In this document: one piece after another, positions 33,654 to 43,400 of the stretch
How the letters are laid out: every line of letters starts with the position of its first letter
Position numbering within the stretch: position 1 is the first letter of the stretch
NCBI GenBank assembly: GCA_022605425.2
Contig: CM061256.1
Span: 310,001-374,000, forward strand
From: Hamiltosporidium tvaerminnensis
Taxonomy: Eukaryota > Microsporidia > Dubosqiidae
Direction of reading: 5' to 3'
Length of the DNA: 64,000 bases
Notes under the pieces: generated by a model
Database searches by the model: none
What the model was told of the DNA's origin: nothing
The model's input: only the letters and a program-made list of their open reading frames with translations
Program-made: the position numbers and the translations under genes

Positions 33654-34703
33654 ATGAACATACAAGGTGACAAAGATCTTTTCACATTTTTATCGAATGC
33701 ACCCAAAGAGTTTAGAGAAGGTGAGAAAATAAAGAAATATCAATTAAAAAATGGAGATTATATACACTGTGTTCTATGGAACATGCATTTTTATATTACA
33801 GGTACCGATATAGTAAAAATACTTGTTTGGAGATTTCAAAATGCAGGTAGACAATTGGTTAGTCTTAAGAAATTTGAAGAAGGTGTTTTTTCTGACCTTC
33901 GTAATCTTAAACCTGGTATTGATGCTACACTTGAAGGTCCTAGAAGTGACTTTTTAGAGTTTTTATATAAAAATGGATGTATCAGAACACAGAAGAAACA
34001 AAAAGTATTTTTTTGGTATTCTGTACCACACGATGCATTGTTCTGTGATGCATTGGAAAGAGACTTACGTAGAGAAACTAATTTATATACATATTCTAAG
34101 TATATGAACAACCTAGCTCGTCAGAATTACATTCCCATGCCAACCTATTCCAATGGTAGTAGTGTTGGGGGTAGTGTAGGTGGTGTGGGGGGTAGTGTAG
34201 GTGGTAGTGTTGGTAGTGTTAGTAGTAATACTTTTGGTAGTAACAGTATTAATAGTGTTAATAGTGTTAATAGTAATAACAGTAACAGTAGTAATAGTAA
34301 TAATATTAATAATCCTTACAGTATTAATAGTAACACTACTAGTAATAATCCTTACAATAGTAACACTCTACCACTTACTACTATCTCCTCACATACTAAG
34401 AACTTTATAGATCCTCGTAAGAAAAAGAAAGATTCTGATATATTAGAACCTTTTAGACCAGAAACACCTGTTCCTTTTTCTATGCCAGAATTTAATATAC
34501 ACGATGAATATACTTTTAATGAATTAGAATTTACAACTTTTGATGAGAAATTTTTTACACCAGAATCTTCTAATTCTTATTCTTTAGATTTGTATAAGAA
34601 AAAAGAAGATAAACGTAATAATAGTGATAATCAAGATAATGGTTATGCACCACCTGATATGATACATCCTATACCTAATAGTCATGGTAAACCACAGAAA
34701 TGA
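33654..34703 (+). CDS. STE12-like homeodomain transcription factor
   Basis: A 349-residue protein from the chosen start. Residues about 27-140 are a full STE12 DNA-binding domain, with GDYIHCVLWN, ITGTDIVKILVWRF, FEEGVFSDLRNLKPGID, RTQKKQKVFFWYSVPHD and the DALERDLRRE end. This is a fungal-type regulator known in microsporidia as STE12-like proteins; it acts in the nucleus. The frame is open further upstream to an ATG at 33522, but those 44 residues are hydrophobic, unlike the family, and contain the TATA box, so 33654 is preferred. Residues about 159-240 are Gly/Ser/Val then Asn/Ser/Thr low complexity, with GSV and SVN units echoing the neighbouring minisatellites. The tail is acidic and basic mixed, with no C2H2 fingers, as in the shorter STE12 forms. 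Confidence 0.95.
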   Translation: MNIQGDKDLFTFLSNAPKEFREGEKIKKYQLKNGDYIHCVLWNMHFYITGTDIVKILVWRFQNAGRQLVSLKKFEEGVFSDLRNLKPGIDATLEGPRSDFLEFLYKNGCIRTQKKQKVFFWYSVPHDALFCDALERDLRRETNLYTYSKYMNNLARQNYIPMPTYSNGSSVGGSVGGVGGSVGGSVGSVSSNTFGSNSINSVNSVNSNNSNSSNSNNINNPYSINSNTTSNNPYNSNTLPLTTISSHTKNFIDPRKKKKDSDILEPFRPETPVPFSMPEFNIHDEYTFNELEFTTFDEKFFTPESSNSYSLDLYKKKEDKRNNSDNQDNGYAPPDMIHPIPNSHGKPQK

Positions 34704-34739
34704 TAAAAAAAAGGGAAGTTTTAATAAAAGGTAATATAG

Positions 34740-35400
34740 TATAAGGTGTTTGTTTAGGTGTTAGTTATATTAGTATTAGGTCTTTGTTAGTTAATTAGGT
34801 GTTTGTTATATTAGGTCTTTGTTATATTAGGTCTTTGTTATATTAGGTCTTTGTTATATTAGTATTAGGTCTTTGTTTAGTATTAGGTATTTGTTTGTTA
34901 TATTAGGTCTTTGGTTAGTATTAGTATTGTTAGTATTAGTATTAGTATTTATTATATTAGTATTATTATATTAGTATTTATTATATTAGGTCTTTGGTTA
35001 GTATTAGTATTACTATCAATATATTATTATTATTAATTAGTATTACTATTAGTAGTATTAGTAGTATTAGTATTACTATCAATATATTATTAGTATTATT
35101 TAATTTATCTTTAAATATTAGTTTTATTAATATATTTAATTTATCTTTAAATATTAAAAATTATTATAAAATTTACTTTTAATTAACATAATTATAGGTT
35201 TAAGAGTATGGGGTATGTAAAGGGGTTGTTAGGTAGAAGTAGTAGTAGTAGGGTATGTAAAGGGGTGTTATATAGTAGTAGTAGTACTAGTAGGGTATGT
35301 AAAGGGGGTGTTATATAGTAGTAGTAGGGTATGTAAAGGGGTGTTAGATATTAGTAGTAGTACTAGTAGGGTATGTAAAGGGGGTGTTATATAGTAGTAG
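34740..35400. repeat. G-rich degenerate repeats downstream of the STE12-like gene
   Basis: First TAGGTCTTTGTTATAT units, then TTAGTATTAGTATTACTATC units, then units of about 50 bp with GGGTATGTAAAGGGGTGTTA and GTAGTAGTAG. The G-rich strand is on plus. The array ends abruptly at 35400, where polarity flips. Confidence 0.85.
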
Positions 35401-35692
35401 GTAACACCCTTATAATACTATACATACTATCTAACACCCTATAATACTATCTAAGTAGTTAACACCCTTTATAATACTATACATACTATCTAACACCCTT
35501 ATAATACTTTACATACTATCTAACACCCTTATAATAATATACATACTATCTAACACCCTATAATACTATACATACTATCTAACACCCCTTTATTATTTCT
35601 TATTACTAACACCCTTATAATACTATACATACTATCTAACACCCTTATAATACTATACATACTATCTAACACCCCTTTATTATTTCTTATTA
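35401..35692. repeat. 30-bp TAACACCCTTATAATACTAT array, 3' flank of the kinesin
   Basis: About eight units of roughly 30 bp with the core TAACACCCTTATAA. The same core and spacing occur inside the kinesin coding region (TAACACCCTTATAACCATCT), so coding and non-coding repeats are one family. The C-rich strand is on plus, that is, sense-polarised for the minus-strand kinesin. Confidence 0.9.
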
Positions 35693-38600
35693 CTAACACC
35701 CCTTTATTATACTATTATATATTTTCTCGGTAAATAACATCCTTAAATCTTCTATACAATAAAACCTGTTACCTCCTAATAAAAAATTTATAATAATTTC
35801 TGCTCTCTTATCACCAATACCTTTTATTTTCTTTATTTCTATATAACTACCACTGTTAAGTATTTTTAATATTTCTTCTTTACTATGAATAACAGGGTGA
35901 ATGTTAGTATTGTTATTAAGAGGGTGTTGTTTATTAGATAGATCGTTAACACCCTGTTGTTCATTGATACTGTTGTTAACACCCTGTTGTTCACAAGTAC
36001 TATTGTTAACACCCTGTTGTTTACTACTACTATAACTAACACCCTGTTGTTTATCAGTACTGTTATTAACACCCCTATAATTACTACCCCCTTTATTTGA
36101 TAGACTTTTTATTTTCTCTTTAATATTTAATAGGTCTTCTTTACCAGTTATATCATACATCTTTAAAAGGGTTTTATATTCAGTAATAGCTTTTCTCTTT
36201 TTACCTTCTCTTTCAAACTGTTGTGCTCTTAAAAGTAAAACATTAAACAATGAATCATTAGAGGTGTTATTTAGGTCTTTCTTAGTATTGTTATTTAGGT
36301 GTTTGTTAGTACTGAGATTTAGGTCTTTGTTAGTACTGTTATTTAGGTCTTTGTTAGTACTGTTACTAACACCCTTATAATTATTAATACTGTTGTTAAC
36401 ACCCCCTATACCCTTTATATTACCATCCTTATAATTAACACCCCCTATACTCTTATACCTCTTATTACAGTTAACATCCTTTTCATTTAACACATTATAA
36501 GCCTCCCTATTACTATAAGCCTCCCTATTACTATAAGCCTCCCTATTACTATAAGCCTCCCTATTACTACTCACATCCCTAATACTATAAGCCTCCCTAA
36601 TACCCCTCCTACTTAAATCCTTATAAATATTATTACAGTTAACATCCATTTCCTTACTACTCACATCCCTAACAGTAACATGCTTTGTTTGACTAGCAAA
36701 CTGTAAAGTCCTTACAGTCTCTTCAATATCACTCTCTTCATAACTAACAGTACATATCAAATAACAAATATCTTTACACAAATATTTCTGTAAAACACGT
36801 GTTAATTTACTATCTCTATAAGGTATATTTATATAATTAAAATATAAACTATTAATTACTTTTTTTAAAGTAAATAGACTCTTATTTATACTTACAGATT
36901 CTTTTAAACGGTTACCTGTGTTTTTTGTCTTTCTATTGTCTTCTGAACCAGCTAGATCTACTAGTGTTATTGTAAAGGGAAGAGTGTTACTATGGGTGTT
37001 ATTTAGAGTTAGGGTGGTATTAGTGTTAAGGGTAGTAGTATAGGTGTTAGTATAGGTATTGTTAAGGGTGTTAGTATAGGTGTTGTTAAGGGTAGGGTTA
37101 CTATAGGTGTTACTATAGGTGTTGTTAAGGGTAGGGTTACTATAGGTGTTACTAAGGGTGTTGTTAAGGGTGTTACTATGGGTAGTGTTACTATGGGGGT
37201 TGTTTATGCAAGTATTTAGGGTTAGGTTAGGGTTAGGGTCTGTACTAAAGAGACTGTTACTATCATTACTAGTATTATCATTACTAGTATTATATATATT
37301 AGTCTTATCATTAATACTATTACTATTCTCTTTATTTACTGTAAGTTGTATTATGCTATGTGAACGTGAAGAACATCTATTTAAAGAAGTAGAATTTGTA
37401 TGTCTATTGTTAGTATAAATATTATAAATAGATTCAAAGTGTTTATAAGAAGTAATAGGATGTATAGATAGTAAGTCAGTAGAAGTAATAGGTATGGTAT
37501 TATTGTTTTTTAAGTCAGTACTTCTACTAGTACTGTTATTAAGAGGGTGTTGTCTATTAGTAGTTATGTTAAGAGGGTGTTGTTTATTACTACTATTGTT
37601 AAGAGGGTGTTGTTTATTAGTACTATTGTTAACACCCTGTTGTATATCAGATATATTGTTATTAAGAGGGTGTTGTCTATTAGTAGTTATGTTAACACCC
37701 TTATAGTTACTACTATTGTTAACACCCTTATAGTTACTACTATTGTTAACACCCTTATAATTATTACTACTATTCTTAACACCCTGTTGTGTATTAGTAC
37801 TATTGTTAACACCCTGTTGTTTATTACTACTATTGTTAACACCCTGTTGTTTATTACTACTATTGTTAACACCCTGTTGTTTATTACTACTATTGTTAAC
37901 ACCCTGTTGTATATCAGATATATTATTAACACCCTGTTGTTTAATAGTACTATTGTTAACACCCTTATAGTTACTACTATTGTTAACAACCTTATAACCA
38001 TCTACATTGTTATTAACACCCTTATAACCATCTACATTGTTATTAACACCCTTATAACCATTACTACTATTGTTAACAACCTTATAACCATCTACATTGT
38101 TATTAACACCCTTATAACCATCTACATTGTTATTAACACCCTTATAACCATTACTACTATTGTTAACAACCTTATAACCATCTACATTGTTATTAACACC
38201 CTTATAACCATCTACATTGTTATTAACACCCTTATAACCATGTACATTCTTGTTAACACCCTTATAACCATATACATTGTTATTAACACCCTTATAACCA
38301 TATACACTGTTGTTAACACCCTCTAACACACTACTGTTATTAACACCCCCTTTACCCTCTAATATATCCTTATTACTAAGACAGTCATATAACGTATCAT
38401 TATATATTTCTAATATAGAAATATTAAGAGAATAAGACTGTTGGATATAATATCTAACAATAGAATGTATAAGATGTGTTAATGTATATGTCTTACCAGT
38501 ATTACTACTACCATAACATATAAATGTAGTATTATTGGTATTATTAGTATTGGTATTTGTATTATCATTAGTAGTATTTGTATTATTAGTATTATTAGTA

Positions 38601-39031
38601 TTGGTATTTGTATAAGTACTACTGTTATTGTTATTAGTATTATTAGTATTTGTATAAGTACTACTGTTATTGTTACTACTGTTATTGTTACTACTGTTAT
38701 TGTTACTACTGTTATTACTACTACTGTTATTGTTACTACTGTTATTGTTACTACTGTTATTGTTACTACTGTTATTGTTACTACTGTTATTGTTACTACT
38801 GTTATTACTACTACCATTCCTATTATCAATAACATTAGTACTACTAGATAAAGACCTGGTATAAGGAATGTAGGAGAGAAGAGGTGAGGATTTGGAAAAA
38901 ATTTGGTCAAATTTGTATTTTTGTGTTTTTTCTTTTCTTTTTATTTTTAATGTGGTTGGTGTGTATGAAATGTTTGGTGAAGGAGATTTTGATGGTTTTA
39001 TACGGATTAGTACTTTTATCTTTGTAGGCAT
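35693..39031 (-). CDS. Kinesin-10-like (KIF22/Kid type) motor with repeat-filled loops
   Basis: A 1112-residue kinesin. Motor motifs are in order: N-terminal strand IKVLIRIKP; P-loop GSSNTGKT (174-181); LEIYNDTLYD (207-216); switch I NRCSSRSHS (551-559); switch II DLAGSED (692-698); SINKSLFTLKKVI; and YRDSKLTRVLQKYL. The last 60 residues contain a helix-hairpin-helix (IKKIKGIGDKRAEIIINFL), as at the C-terminus of KIF22/Kid-type chromokinesins, which bind DNA and push chromosome arms. Three large insertions fall between motor elements: Asn/Ser repeats at about 74-168, GVNN/GYKGVN/QQGVN repeats at about 226-508, and Asn/Thr/Tyr repeats between residues about 570 and 680. More GVN units lie in the tail. 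Catalytic stretches are free of repeats. A CCCCC signal precedes the ATG. A plain kinesin assignment is secure; the kinesin-10 subfamily rests on the helix-hairpin-helix end. Confidence 0.94.
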   Translation of the reverse strand: MPTKIKVLIRIKPSKSPSPNISYTPTTLKIKRKEKTQKYKFDQIFSKSSPLLSYIPYTRSLSSSTNVIDNRNGSSNNSSNNNSSNNNSSNNNSSNNNSSNNNSSSNNSSNNNSSNNNSSNNNSSTYTNTNNTNNNNSSTYTNTNTNNTNNTNTTNDNTNTNTNNTNNTTFICYGSSNTGKTYTLTHLIHSIVRYYIQQSYSLNISILEIYNDTLYDCLSNKDILEGKGGVNNSSVLEGVNNSVYGYKGVNNNVYGYKGVNKNVHGYKGVNNNVDGYKGVNNNVDGYKVVNNSSNGYKGVNNNVDGYKGVNNNVDGYKVVNNSSNGYKGVNNNVDGYKGVNNNVDGYKVVNNSSNYKGVNNSTIKQQGVNNISDIQQGVNNSSNKQQGVNNSSNKQQGVNNSSNKQQGVNNSTNTQQGVKNSSNNYKGVNNSSNYKGVNNSSNYKGVNITTNRQHPLNNNISDIQQGVNNSTNKQHPLNNSSNKQHPLNITTNRQHPLNNSTSRSTDLKNNNTIPITSTDLLSIHPITSYKHFESIYNIYTNNRHTNSTSLNRCSSRSHSIIQLTVNKENSNSINDKTNIYNTSNDNTSNDSNSLFSTDPNPNLTLNTCINNPHSNTTHSNTLNNTLSNTYSNPTLNNTYSNTYSNPTLNNTYTNTLNNTYTNTYTTTLNTNTTLTLNNTHSNTLPFTITLVDLAGSEDNRKTKNTGNRLKESVSINKSLFTLKKVINSLYFNYINIPYRDSKLTRVLQKYLCKDICYLICTVSYEESDIEETVRTLQFASQTKHVTVRDVSSKEMDVNCNNIYKDLSRRGIREAYSIRDVSSNREAYSNREAYSNREAYSNREAYNVLNEKDVNCNKRYKSIGGVNYKDGNIKGIGGVNNSINNYKGVSNSTNKDLNNSTNKDLNLSTNKHLNNNTKKDLNNTSNDSLFNVLLLRAQQFEREGKKRKAITEYKTLLKMYDITGKEDLLNIKEKIKSLSNKGGSNYRGVNNSTDKQQGVSYSSSKQQGVNNSTCEQQGVNNSINEQQGVNDLSNKQHPLNNNTNIHPVIHSKEEILKILNSGSYIEIKKIKGIGDKRAEIIINFLLGGNRFYCIEDLRMLFTEKIYNSIIKGC
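37547..38340 (-). repeat. In-frame 30-bp GVNN minisatellite inside the kinesin motor
   Basis: Units of 10 codons such as GVNNNVDGYK and GVNNSSNKQQ, organised in part as a 90-bp higher-order period. All keep the frame. Several units near 37547-37680 carry the same core in reverse orientation and read as QHPLN instead of QGVN. Confidence 0.93.
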
Positions 39032-39033
39032 TT

Positions 39034-39038
39034 GGGGG
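39034..39038 (-). promoter_or_regulatory. CCC-type start signal of the kinesin
   Basis: CCCCC on the minus strand 2 bases before the ATG (TTACCCCCAAATG), a strong form of the microsporidian CCC-like start signal. Confidence 0.55.
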
Positions 39039-39620
39039 TAATAGAGGTAGGGTGTTATATATAAGGTAATGGAGGTGTAGGGTGTTATAGAGGTAATAGA
39101 GGGAAGAGTAGGGTGTTATGGGGGTAATAGAGGGGTGGGGTGTTATATAAGAAAAATAGACGGGTGGGGTGTTATAGAGGTAATAGATGTAGGGTGTTAT
39201 ATAAGGTAATAGAGGTAGGGTGTTATATATAAGGTAATGGAGGTGTAGGGTGTTATAGAGGTAATGGAGGGGTGGGGTGTTATATATATATAGATGTAGG
39301 GCGTTATTATAAGAAGAATCATAGGGTGTTATATGATTATAGATGTAGGGGGTTATTATAAGGATAAGGATAGGGGGTTATTATAAGGATAAGGATAGGG
39401 TGTTATATAAGTATAGATGTAGGGGGTTATTATACGGATAAGGATAGGGTGTTATATAATTATAGATCTAGCGTGTTATATATAAGGTAATAGAGGTGTT
39501 ATATATCTATAGATTTAGGGTGTTATATATAAGGTAATAGAGGTGTTATATATCTATAGATGTAGGGTGTTATTATAACTAGAATCATAGGGTGTTATTA
39601 TAAGGAAAACATAGGGTGTT
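39039..39620. repeat. GTAGGGTGTTATATAAGG array upstream of the kinesin
   Basis: About twenty degenerate units of 25-35 bp with the core TAGGGTGTTATA and an AAGGTAATAGAGG spacer. The G-rich strand is on plus, opposite to its orientation in the kinesin gene, and the array begins a few bases from the kinesin start codon. Confidence 0.9.
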
Positions 39621-39711
39621 ATATTATGTTTTTAAGTTACTTATTTGGTTTATTATTTATATATTGAAACTCTCTAAATTTATGTATTTTAAAGCTTACA
39701 TATATAAAGTC

Positions 39712-39936
39712 TTATGGCTTATTAAGGGTCTTGTCTATTATAGTCTTGTATTCAAAAGAATAAATATAATTTTTATTTATTTGTCTAGTAAAGACTATTA
39801 CGTATATTTTTTTTATAGTATAATTAACTTGTTTTGGGTAACATTTGAGTCTTTGACTTTCAGGTTTTTGATAAAATATTTTTTGATGATAGAAATTCTT
39901 AAATTTAATTTGTCTGCCCCTTAGTGTTGGAGACAA
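39712..39936 (-). pseudogene. Possible Ty3/gypsy RNase H relic
   Basis: A 74-codon frame whose end, NYTIKKIYVIVFTRQINKNY followed by IYSFEYKTIID, resembles the RNase H stretch of Ty3/gypsy polymerases (NYT...A(L/V)VF...Y(L/I)YG..F...TDHK). The catalytic-like Asp of TDH is in place, but the His is replaced and the frame stops soon after. No LTR, integrase or reverse transcriptase is seen nearby. It could be a short decayed fragment, or chance similarity in AT-rich sequence. A hydrophobic plus-strand frame here (39616-39924) is regarded as a shadow. Confidence 0.3.
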
Positions 39937-40210
39937 ATTCTTTTAACTTTGTTAAAGAAATAGATATTCTAATATTAGGTTGAGAGTAGATATATTTATT
40001 ATTTATTGATTTGTCTTGATTGTTGGTTCGTATAGTCTACGTTTTATAATTCATATATAATCATGGTATAGGTTTATGGATTTACTAAATACTTATTTTT
40101 CACGGTCTTATATCATAATATGTCTTGATATAGTATTTTGTGGATTATTTTTGTTGATTCTTATACTTTAGACTCATGGTTTGCTTATTCTTTTGTAATC
40201 CAAACTTTGA

Positions 40211-40926
40211 ATTAAAAGTATCACATCTTTTTAAAATAGTGGCAAGTGTTATATTTGTTTTCATGACATTAACGCTGTTCTAGGTTTAACATAAATAACC
40301 ATTCTTAAATATCTATTCGGGTCTTCCTGTGATACCTACGTCTCAAAGCTTTTTCTCTACCAGGTGTGTAGAACCCAATTAATAGCGAGACAGTTGTCCG
40401 GTGTGCGTTAATGTCCGTAGCATGAGGCTGATCGGGGGCCGAAGCCCATCCGGGCTCCTCTAAGACTATGCAGCATTTCCACCTACTCTACATTTTCTGA
40501 ACCAATGAACTTCTAGCTAAGATATATTTCAGAGACTTACACAGGATCCACCTAGACAGTGCAATGTCAAGCCAACAGGTATAATTTGCTACTTAGCTCT
40601 CCCTGCTTTAAATAGTTTTTTATTTTATATCTCCCTGGCTCTAAGCCTTCTACCCGAGTGAGCAAGGCTAGGTTTCTATGCTTATACATGGAAATTACCT
40701 ACATGTTCTCTGCAGCATTTGATCCAGTCACATAAAAAACTACAAATAAATTTGTAGAAACAGTTTCTCCATTTCGTAGATCTTCTCCTCTTCATACAAA
40801 CTCCCATGTAACAACCAAAGATGTAGTGTGTTTTTATTCCCACCAATAATCCAAACAATGATCCTCACACAAATCCCCTACACTCATTGTCAAGCAGCAA
40901 GTTTTTAAGTCGATATACTCCCTTCA
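40211..40926 (-). mobile_element. SINE-like repeat, copy E (young)
   Basis: Near-complete inverted copy, closely similar to copies A and B throughout. Its 3' end on the minus strand is GATGTGATACTTTTAAT, and the 5' end is GAAGGGAGTATATCGAC. A target-site duplication is not clear; ACTAATTACTTAAAAATA on the right and AACTTTGAATTAAAAGTA on the left are only loosely similar. Several small deletions against copy B break the short frame seen in copies A and B, arguing that the element is non-coding. Confidence 0.83.
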
Positions 40927-42200
40927 CTAATTACTTAAAAATATATATTAGAATATATTAGATTTAATGTACAATTTAAGACTATTATCTCTAAAGCATC
41001 TGTTTGAGAACCAATACAAATTTAATAATAAAAATTGTTTTTTATGAATTTATAATAGAAGAAATAAAACCTTAAGAAACAACCAAAGATGTTCTTATAA
41101 ACCATTTATTAAAGGTTTGTCAAGTTTTAAAGTTAAATTTTGTCTTATTATCAATATAAATTAATTATTTTAATATTTACCTCGTTTGTCTACCAAAAAA
41201 AAGTTTATTTGACTAAAATAATTAAAGCTAATTTCTGAATATTTAAGATCATAATTTTACTTTTATTCAAGTATAATAAGATTAAATAATATTCATTTTT
41301 AAATATATTAAGAATTATTTACAATAAAAACGGTTATTTTGAAATCACGGTTTCTATTGAATTCAACTATAATACTTTTTTGTATAATATTATGACAAAC
41401 TGGTCTTTTATATTATTTTTATTTTCAGAAACACCTTAAATCTAATAAATTAAGGTTGTATTATGTTATTCTCTTTCTTAGATTTCTTCCATTCTATGAT
41501 TTCCTATATGCTTTTTTAATTATATTTAAATTATATATTCTTTATATTTTAAGTCAATAGTTTGACTCCATGTTTTTATATTTGATAAGATATTTAGAAT
41601 ATTAATCTATAATGTTAAAACATACTTATTTATTAGCTTCTATGTCAATAAATACACATTTTTCATTTATATTTATCATTCTAAGAAAGAATTCTCTTAG
41701 GCTATTTATCCGTTGTTTTAACTCTTAGTCTCATCTCTAATATCTTAATAAACTAAAGAATCAGTATTATCTGTATTTATAAATATCATTGAGTTATTTT
41801 ATATTTTACTCTTTCTTGTATTTAGGTTTTCCAAATTTAAACTTTATAATATTTTTCAAAGATACTATCATAAGAATACCATCTAAAAGTATATTCAAAT
41901 TATATTTAAATTTTTTATTCATTACATATACCTTCCTCCTTATTTAGATATAATTTTAATTTAATGTTTCTTGTGAAATAATTATAAATTAATTAATAAT
42001 ATATCAGATAACTTCTATCTAAAAAAAATTGTTAATTAAATAACTTTTACCAAACTTAACACAGTTATTTGATATATAAAATTATAATTTTATATTTGTA
42101 TTGCTCTTACTTTTATTATATTTTATACAGATAAAATTAGAGTAGTTTACATGTTCTTAGATCAATCAAAGATATTAAAAGCTAATAAAAGCTACATAAC
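40927..42200. other. AT-rich intergenic DNA, no gene seen
   Basis: No supported feature between SINE-like copy E and the 35-bp repeat. Confidence 0.5.
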
Positions 42201-42340
42201 TGATTTTAAGATTTATAGAATATTAAAAAAAAAGTTGATTTTAAGATTTATAGAATATTAAAAAAAAAGTTGATTTTAAGATTTATAGAATATTAAAAAA
42301 AAAGTTGATTTTAAGATTTATAGAATATTAAAAAAAAGTT
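42201..42340. repeat. Four-copy 35-bp tandem repeat
   Basis: Units at 42201, 42236, 42271 and 42306 reading TGATTTTAAGATTTATAGAA followed by TATTAAAAAAAAAGT. They are almost identical apart from the A-run length in the last copy. No coding potential. Confidence 0.9.
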
Positions 42341-43388
42341 GATTTTTATATGTCTTAGTTCAAATTATATATTTTTTAAAGATAATTATTTAATATTTAA
42401 AGATATTTGTGTTTTTAATAGTAAGTTTTAAAAAATATTTTGTATCTTTGTTTCATTTAAAGATTAAAACAATATTTATAATTCCGCCAAAGATACGATG
42501 AGTTTAGCTCTACCGTCTTAAGCCTAGATAAAGAAGGATAGTTGTGTATATAACTAACACATTTATCGCACAGAACCATATTTTTACGAAATTGAAACGA
42601 AATAAAAATCAGAAAAATCGTAAAAGAAACCCAAGCTTTTTAAGAGCTATACTGCCATCTAATAGTATTAGTAATAGTAGTAAAACAATATTCATAGTAC
42701 AGGGTTATACATTTGTTTCGATTTAATCCCATTAAAAGTCTAATCTTATCATTATTATTTAATTTTTCTTGAATAATTATTTCTTTTATCAATTTTATGA
42801 AAGTATTACAGTGGTATTTAAATAAATAAAATTGTGAAAGAAAAAAAGATGGCTGTAGAAAAGATTTAATATCCAAGAACCGAATAATCTAATACACTAA
42901 TACTGTTTTTATTCTAAATAGTAAAATAATATTTCAGTTATAATTTTTAAGTAAAATATTTAATCTTTTAATAAATAATAAATATTTTATATGATATTAA
43001 TTCAAATTAATTTTAATCGGTATTCTTTATCAAATTATTTTTTAAGACCACTTTTCACTTCAAAAATATATTCTCTTAAAATATCAAATTAATATTTTTT
43101 AAATCTACTTTCTAGTTTACTAATTTCTACTTTTCACTTCAAAAATATATTCTCTTAAAATATAAGTATGAGTTTTAAATCTAAATAGAATTTAATTTTT
43201 ATTTTATTTTGAATATATAAATACTCTCATATTTTGAATATCTACATACTCTAATAGTTTGAATATATAAATCTAATAATTAAAAATATAAATCTCTAAA
43301 ATATAAATCTCTACTCGTTAAAAATATAAATCTAATAATTAAAAATATAAATCTCTACTCAAAAATATAAAAAAACCGTTTTTTAATG
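42341..43388. other. AT-rich region with degenerate AAATATAAATCT repeats
   Basis: From about 43060 to 43375 short phrases such as AAAAATATAAATCTCTACTC and CACTTCAAAAATATATTCTC recur irregularly just upstream of the gene at 43401. Around 42544-42726 there is a small, slightly less AT-rich frame that lacks an ATG and is not annotated. Confidence 0.5.
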
Positions 43389-43392
43389 CCCC
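43389..43392 (+). promoter_or_regulatory. CCC-type start signal of the 43401 gene
   Basis: CCCC lies 8 bases before the ATG at 43401 (ATGCCCCTACAATAAATG). The ATG at 43386, before the C run, leads at once to TAA and is not used. Confidence 0.5.
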
Positions 43393-43400
43393 TACAATAA

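Noticed and set aside
37547-38326. 259-codon plus-strand open frame rich in Ile/Thr/Val/Leu
   Set aside because: It is the antisense shadow of the GVNN array in the kinesin. The repeat core has no stops in several frames.
38479-38910. Frames rich in poly-Leu, poly-Tyr/Cys or ITVVT opposite or alongside the Asn/Ser repeats
   Set aside because: Out-of-frame readings of the AAT/AGT-type codon repeat inside the kinesin.
29990-39620. Telomere or subtelomere made of GGGTGTTA
   Set aside because: The arrays lie in mid-window, change orientation several times and include three genes. The units are degenerate, unlike a telomeric tract, although a telomere-derived origin cannot be excluded.
42544-42726. 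Small frame with KRNKNQKNRKRNP, vaguely like ribosomal protein eL39
   Set aside because: No ATG start, and the conserved RRxWRR end of eL39 is missing.
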